From contig OX352774.1 in assembly GCA_947095535.1 (NCBI GenBank), positions 71,982,416-72,046,415 on the forward strand: a stretch of 64,000 nucleotides of DNA, given 5' to 3'. Position 1 is the first letter of the stretch. Every line of letters begins with the position of its first letter. The translations under genes were made by a program, and so were the position numbers. This document shows positions 59,160 to 64,000 of this stretch, piece by piece. Source of the DNA: Poecilobothrus nobilitatus. Its lineage: Eukaryota; Arthropoda; Insecta; Diptera; Dolichopodidae. The notes under the pieces were generated by a model. The model was not told where the DNA came from, made no database searches, and worked only from the letters and a program-made list of their open reading frames with translations.

Positions 59160-59840
59160 AAATTTAACCTCGTTGTGATATCTTGGATCAGTTTTTATCC
59201 AAAATTAATCAATTTTAAGTTTATAACAAAGTAAATCAAATAAGTCCACTTTTGACAGATCGAAAAAGTTATTTAAGAAAAATTTCTCCAGAAACTTTCT
59301 TCTTTTGAAAGCAAATGTTTTTACGCAAAAGATGAAAAGTTAATTCTCTTCCTCTTCATTTTTTGCACTTTCTACAAAAGTTATATGAAGGAATTGCTAA
59401 ACCTTTGACATGTCTTCCGATCGGACAGGGTCCCGTTAAAATCTCTATTATACTACAGAAAATCAGGAATGGATAAGAGTCTAGATGATCGTTTAAGATA
59501 TAATAGGACAGCCTTGTTTGGCCACATGGCAAGTATTAATTGAAAACCACCTACGGTTTTTTGACTTGTTGTATTATATAGTGTATATTGACTTGTTGTT
59601 GAGAGGAACCCCGAAATTCTTCTCTCCTTGGAGAATTTAAAGGTTTGTGCCACTCTTATCGAGTTATCCAGCTTTATAATTATCACAAAAACTGCACTAT
59701 GTATGGGTACCCAGACAAGATGGATTTCGAAAGTTTCACTCTGTTCGTTTAAAAATGAGCGGTATTTGCTATCAACTGCTTAGCTCACGCAGTAGGATTT
59801 CAAGATCTTAAGGACAGTTTATAGTTTTTAGTAAAATAGC
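59160..59840 (-). pseudogene. Decayed LINE RNase H domain, C-terminal half, and 3' end
   Basis: On the minus strand, from about 59836, KILKSYCVS leads to SKYRSFLNEQSETFEI and HLVWVPIHSA (59693-59722; family HLVWVPGHSG). IIIKLDNSIRVAQTFKFSKE follows (family G N..AD.LA). MWPNKAVLLYLKRSSRLL (family W....L..LSR) then runs, after a frameshift, to LTGPCPIGRH (59410-59439; family LTGHC.IG.H). IPSYNFCRKCKK places CRKC at 59365-59376, the zinc-knuckle-like CR.C. KVDLFDLLCYKL and a noncoding TATCACAACGAGGTTAAAT close the element. This is the full order expected from mid-RNase H to the end of the ORF in I/R1/LOA-group LINEs. Several frameshifts and stops show it is dead. Confidence 0.88.
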
Positions 59841-60298
59841 GTTTAGTAGACAGTATTTTTTTAATTAAAAAATGTATCACTTATTATTACTGCATTTTTC
59901 TTTTATCTCGGAGAAAATATTTTTTGTACAATATACCAGAAAACTTTTCTTATTTTCTTTTTTTTTTTGAATACTTAAGTAAATATTAAAGTTATATATT
60001 TTTTTTTCTAATACGCGAATAAAAAAATTTTTTTTATAAATTTAACCTAATTTTATTAATGAGTTTCTTCTAAAAATTTAATATTTTTCTTTTTTTTTTG
60101 TATTTAGTACATAAATAACTAATTAAAATATTCAATTAGTAACAAAAATGACATTCATAATTTTTTTTACATACATAAAATTAAACCTTCAACCCCCGCT
60201 CGTTATCTAATAAATCCGATCTGAAGTAAGAAAAAAATAAATTATATATATATAATAAATTAGTAGATGAACTAGCATTTACATAAATATTCGTTTCG

Positions 60299-60330
<32 letters not shown>

Positions 60331-62575
60331 GTATATTTATTTATCATAATCTTTTGTAATCTTTTTAGTGACCACCAATTAATAAAAATTTTTTTTTTTT
60401 ATTTGTTTTATTTATTTGTTTAACTTATTATTAGAAATTACTTACAAAAATAATAATTTATATATGTTTGTATATTTGAGCATATTCTAATGAATTGATA
60501 TACATATATATATTCGTTATATATATAGAATTACATATTTTATAATCATTACAATACAACAAATGTAAATGTTTCAATTGATACTGAAGGTTCTATTCCA
60601 AGGTAAAAAAATTTCTGTTCTCAAGTTATTGCTTAATAACTTCACAGTGATTAGATATGTGTATTATATTGAGATATTTCAATAAGGATGTTAAATATAT
60701 TAAATTATGTGATTTTATTTTATTAAATATTGAAATTAAAATCAATTTTAAAATTAGAATAAAACAAATAAATAAAAATTATTACAACTATGAGGTCAAT
60801 TTAACAATAAAGATGAATTTTGAAAAATTTTCCAAATATGTAGTAGAACTAGAAAAAAAATTTGTAGAGTACCATTCCAGAATATGTTAATCTAATTAAG
60901 AATAATTGTTGTTAGCTTTTGAAAAAATATTAAAATTGTCATGTAATATCAACAAAACTGAAAAGGAAATTATTAAAGATTTTTTTCTAAACTTTTTGGT
61001 TAAATATAAAACAGAACATAATTTTTATTATAATTTTGTTCACAGACTTTCTTTTATCAATAACTTAAATTACAAAAGAATTTTTTATCAATAATTTTTT
61101 TTACTATTACAGTAAAACTGCAACCAGTTATACGAAAGTAAAATTAAAAAACTCTACAGGCTCGTTATATAACTTAGTTGACAATCAGAAATCTAAAACA
61201 CGGAATGGTATTAAAACGGCAACTTGTCTGGCGTAATTATGCGTTCTTAGTAGATTTATAGAAAGCAATCGTGAAAACCAACTAACCAACGAAGTAATTT
61301 TAATAACAACTAGATTATATATTGCTTTATTTAATTATTTTCTTTAACGATCTTAATCTTACATTAAAGAATAATTTTACATTTGCGGTGCGTTACATTT
61401 GGTCAAGTCGTATTTAAATTAATGTATTCTATTTAAAAGTTAAAGCGAAGCGAAAAACTACGCAAGAATTAGATCATCACCTTTACTTGTTTAATTGTTG
61501 TCATTTAAAAATCGAAAAAAAATAAACTATTAATATATAAAAAAAAACTTTTTAAGTGCTTATTTAAAGACCCCATAGTACAATGAATATTAATCTATTC
61601 TAGTATAAAAGTACTAAAAATGAATAAGCAAAAAAAATTTTTTCGAAATAAAATATATATAAACATTGCATATGCTATATACACATGCATATATGACGTG
61701 TACACATAATAATATATAATATACAATTAGATATTTACCCTGACTGATCATAATTAGTTTTCAATTTAATTTTTTGTTTTTTTTTTTTCAAAAGTTTTTA
61801 GGTCAAAATTTATGTTTAACAAAAAAAAAAAAACAATAATATAATAACAAAAATATAATATTTTCTATTCAATGCCAATTGTATCACTATTGGAACAAAA
61901 ATTATATTAAAAATGTAAACTAAACAATTAAATTTATAAATAATTTTAAATATTTTATTATGACCGGAATAAGGGATGCAATTTATGATCAAATTTAAAA
62001 TTTACATTTTTTATTACTTTCCAATAATAGTGAAGATAAAATATTTTTATTGCACAACACTTACTTAAATTTATATTCTAGTGATCTTAAATCTAAAAGA
62101 AGCATTATTTCGAAAACTAAAAATTTTATAAAATAACTTTTCCCAACTCCTGAATCATTCGGTCATTCCTATTAACATCTTACAGAAACTGTAAATTTTA
62201 TGCTTAGAAAATTCAAGTTATGTTATTTTAAAAAGTGGTTGCTGACTTCTGGCATGCTCTTAAATTACCTTTGAAATGATGTTTAATGACGTTTGTTAAA
62301 ACTTAATTTCCTAGAAGAACCTAGAAGAACATTTTTAATATACCTCATATTTATGGAGTTAAAGTCCTTTAATATAGGAACATTTTATTTTTTAGTATTC
62401 AAATTTTCGGATTTAAGAATTGATTTTTAAAATTGAATTTTAAAAATCGATTTAGAGATGTCTTTACTCATTTTACTATCTATAGTTGATTTAACACATG
62501 AAATTTTCATATTAATACCAAAAACATTCTTTAGAATTTTAAATTAATGTCTAAATTTAAATTGAAATTTTGTTT
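59841..62575. other. AT-rich noncoding stretch
   Basis: No supported gene. (TA)n lies at 60299-60329. Two K/N/F/I-rich frames (60657-60890 and 60906-61094, same frame, three stops between) are treated as chance. A patch at 61110-61480 is less AT-biased and begins CAGTAAAACTGCAACCAGTT, but no matching opposite end was found. Confidence 0.4.
60299..60329. repeat. (TA)n microsatellite
   Basis: An uninterrupted TA run of about 29 bases. Confidence 0.85.
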
Positions 62576-62580
62576 TTAAT

Positions 62581-62758
62581 GCATTTCTCTGTCACACAAA
62601 TGTGGACAGGAAATTACACAGCCTTTCCTGTTCAGGCATGGCTGTAAATGTCGTAAGGGGGAATAACTCTTACGACGTGTGTGAGATTTGAACCCACACT
62701 CCCCCGGTATTTACAGCGTATTTTATACACTTTTACTCACTAGGCCACGGAGGCCCCT
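62581..62758 (-). mobile_element. tRNA-derived SINE, copy 6 (best-preserved full body)
   Basis: A minus-strand, nearly complete copy of about 178 bp. The head GGGGCCTCCGTGGCCTAGTG contains the A box, and GGTTCAAATCTC is a near B box. The body hairpin arms GTCGTAAG/CTTACGAC lie at 62669-62676 and 62650-62657. Then, in minus-strand order, come ACAGCC (62640-62645), ACAGGAAA (62624-62631), GGCTGT (62618-62623), GTAA (62614-62617) and TTTCCTGT (62606-62613), ending CACATTTGTGTGACAGAGAA then ATGC. This copy defines the family body. Family knowledge: such elements are Pol III transcripts mobilised by a partner LINE. The partner here is unknown. Confidence 0.9.
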
Positions 62759-62759
62759 T

Positions 62760-64000
62760 AAATTAAAATTAAAACCTATCTAAATTATTTTGAAAAATTT
62801 TCTGTGTTAATTTTTTTTATAATCCATTTATTTTATGTTTTTTTGGCTTAGTTTTCTTGTAAAGTGCATTTAAATATAAACAAAAATTTGTTTTTAGGTC
62901 AGAAAAAAAAAAACTAGATTCTTTTCTTTATTGTAAATTATTTATTAAATAGCAGTGACACAACAAAGGAAAAAGAAATTATTTTTAAAAGTTTCAACCA
63001 AAAATTTAAACAGAAAAAAATTTGAAAAATTTAGAAAAGTACTTTAAATTTTCTTTTGCATTTGATTTCAATATTTTTGTGTTTCTTTGCACATTTTAAA
63101 ATTTTTTTACAATTGAAAATTGACATTTAGTGATAATGACAGTGACAAGAGTTAAATGATACAAAAGGTTGTTCTTTGTTGTTTACGTTTTGCTTTATAG
63201 ATTTTAAGGCGAAATTATCATAAAGAATGTATAAATATAAATTATTTTACGTTTTAACACCTTATTTTATATAAAAAAAATAAAATAAATACTATTGGCA
63301 TTAAATTTGTACTTATTTAATATTATATATACTTCGTTAACTTCATAATTAAATAAAAGCTAATACATATCGATGGCTTAGTGCACATTTATGCGTTGTC
63401 GTAAAATTCTAATTGTGCAGGATAGCATTTTAAAAGTTTGATAATTTGATGTAGCTTAAAAGTGTACTATTTAAGTTCACCTAAAGTTCTCAACACTCTA
63501 TATCTCAGAAACTACTAGTTGAATGCCTCTGATATTTACACTATGAAAAAAAAAGATACTTTTAAAATAGTACCCTATATATTATGTATGTGCCATAATC
63601 AGAATTTTGAAAATATTGCATGAATGTGCACTATTCTATCGATATATGTACAGCCAGCCAACCTTTGCATATAAAGCAATGAAATCTTAAAAATTGAATT
63701 TTATAGAAGAAATTTTTTTATGTTGCTCTTCTCGTTTCAGAACTACATCGTCTCAGTTCCAAAATTACAAAAGAATTGAATATATCTTTTAAGTACTCAA
63801 GTTCTACTGAATACTTTTTACAATATGTACAATGAAAACGTCAAACAACGGATATGTATAATGAAAACGTTAAAATGGAAAATACTTAATCTTTATAAAA
63901 TACCGTTAAATACGGAACTGAAATTTATAAATGTTTTGTACACCTATGATATACCTTATAAAAGCTGCAAGCTAAGAGTTTGTATATTATTTTTTTCAAG
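62760..64000. other. AT-rich noncoding stretch to window end
   Basis: No gene recognised. ATAATGAAAACGTTAAAATG near 63858 echoes ACAATGAAAACGTCAAAC near 63831 (27 bp apart). The segment CTATATCTCAGAAACTACTA near 63501 has a word style seen in dispersed repeats, but no second copy was found here. Confidence 0.4.

Noticed and set aside
60657..61094. Two same-frame open stretches (77 and 62 codons) separated by three stops
   Set aside because: Residue content is what this AT-richness yields by chance (K, N, I, F, Y), with no motif and no homologous feel.
61114..61480. CAGTAAAACTGCAACCAGTT resembling a pogo/Tigger-type end
   Set aside because: No matching inverted end was found in the window and no transposase motif follows.
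1..64000. CRISPR arrays, rRNA genes, intact tRNA genes, bacterial operons
   Set aside because: None seen; direct repeats present are microsatellites or transposon-derived, and tRNA-like segments are SINE heads or decayed.

Overview
The window looks like insect nuclear DNA, most likely from a fly (Diptera). It is extremely AT-rich with long poly-A/poly-T tracts, carries endless TACATATGTATGTATA-type words and (TA)n, (AAT)n and (TTG)n microsatellites, and holds tRNA-derived SINEs, decayed non-LTR retrotransposons and several small terminal-inverted-repeat (TIR) DNA elements. There are no bacterial-style genes, rRNA genes or CRISPR arrays, and no intact long reading frame. Most long open frames are shadows of A-rich or T-rich sequence. 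The species call is inference from base composition and repeat style.

Layout. 1-11.5 kb: AT-rich DNA with SINE copies 1 and 2, an inverted-repeat element at 3.9-4.4 kb, a minus-strand LINE relic at 7.9-8.3 kb, a broken protein-like minus-strand segment at 10.4-10.8 kb, and a TIR element at 11.0-11.5 kb. 11.5-24 kb: mostly featureless, with a UTR-like microsatellite-rich stretch at 17.8-18.8 kb, a short protein-like minus-strand frame at 19.2 kb, SINE copies 3 and 4, a dispersed-repeat copy, and a clean TIR element with TTA target-site duplications at 23.4-23.9 kb. 24-36.5 kb: mostly noncoding, with a pseudoknot-like motif at 26.75 kb and a dispersed repeat at 34.2-34.7 kb. 36.5-37.1 kb: the best candidate for a real gene, with one GC-rich ATG exon (37061-37089) and a second possible ATG exon (36786-36805). 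Both end in the same splice phase and both are followed by a GT donor. 39-51.3 kb: dense repeats, including two reverse-transcriptase relics, an RNase H relic, a TA-flanked TIR element, an approximately 120-bp repeat family and a 170-bp palindromic MITE. 51.3-64 kb: AT-rich DNA with SINE copies 5 and 6, the second copy of the 34-kb repeat, and a long RNase H-domain LINE relic at 59.2-59.8 kb.

How it fits together. The simplest reading is a large intron or intergenic region, with the 5' end of one plus-strand gene near 37.06 kb, in which transposable elements have accumulated and decayed. The most interesting items are: (1) a six-copy tRNA-derived SINE family whose body has interlocked inverted repeats in the order of an H-type pseudoknot; (2) a dispersed family of about 120-125-bp units arranged both tandemly and as inverted pairs, found within or beside a second, internally iterated element at three loci; (3) a 510-bp MITE carrying eight exact CAAAGTA/TACTTTG motifs in two clusters; and (4) the candidate alternative first exons.
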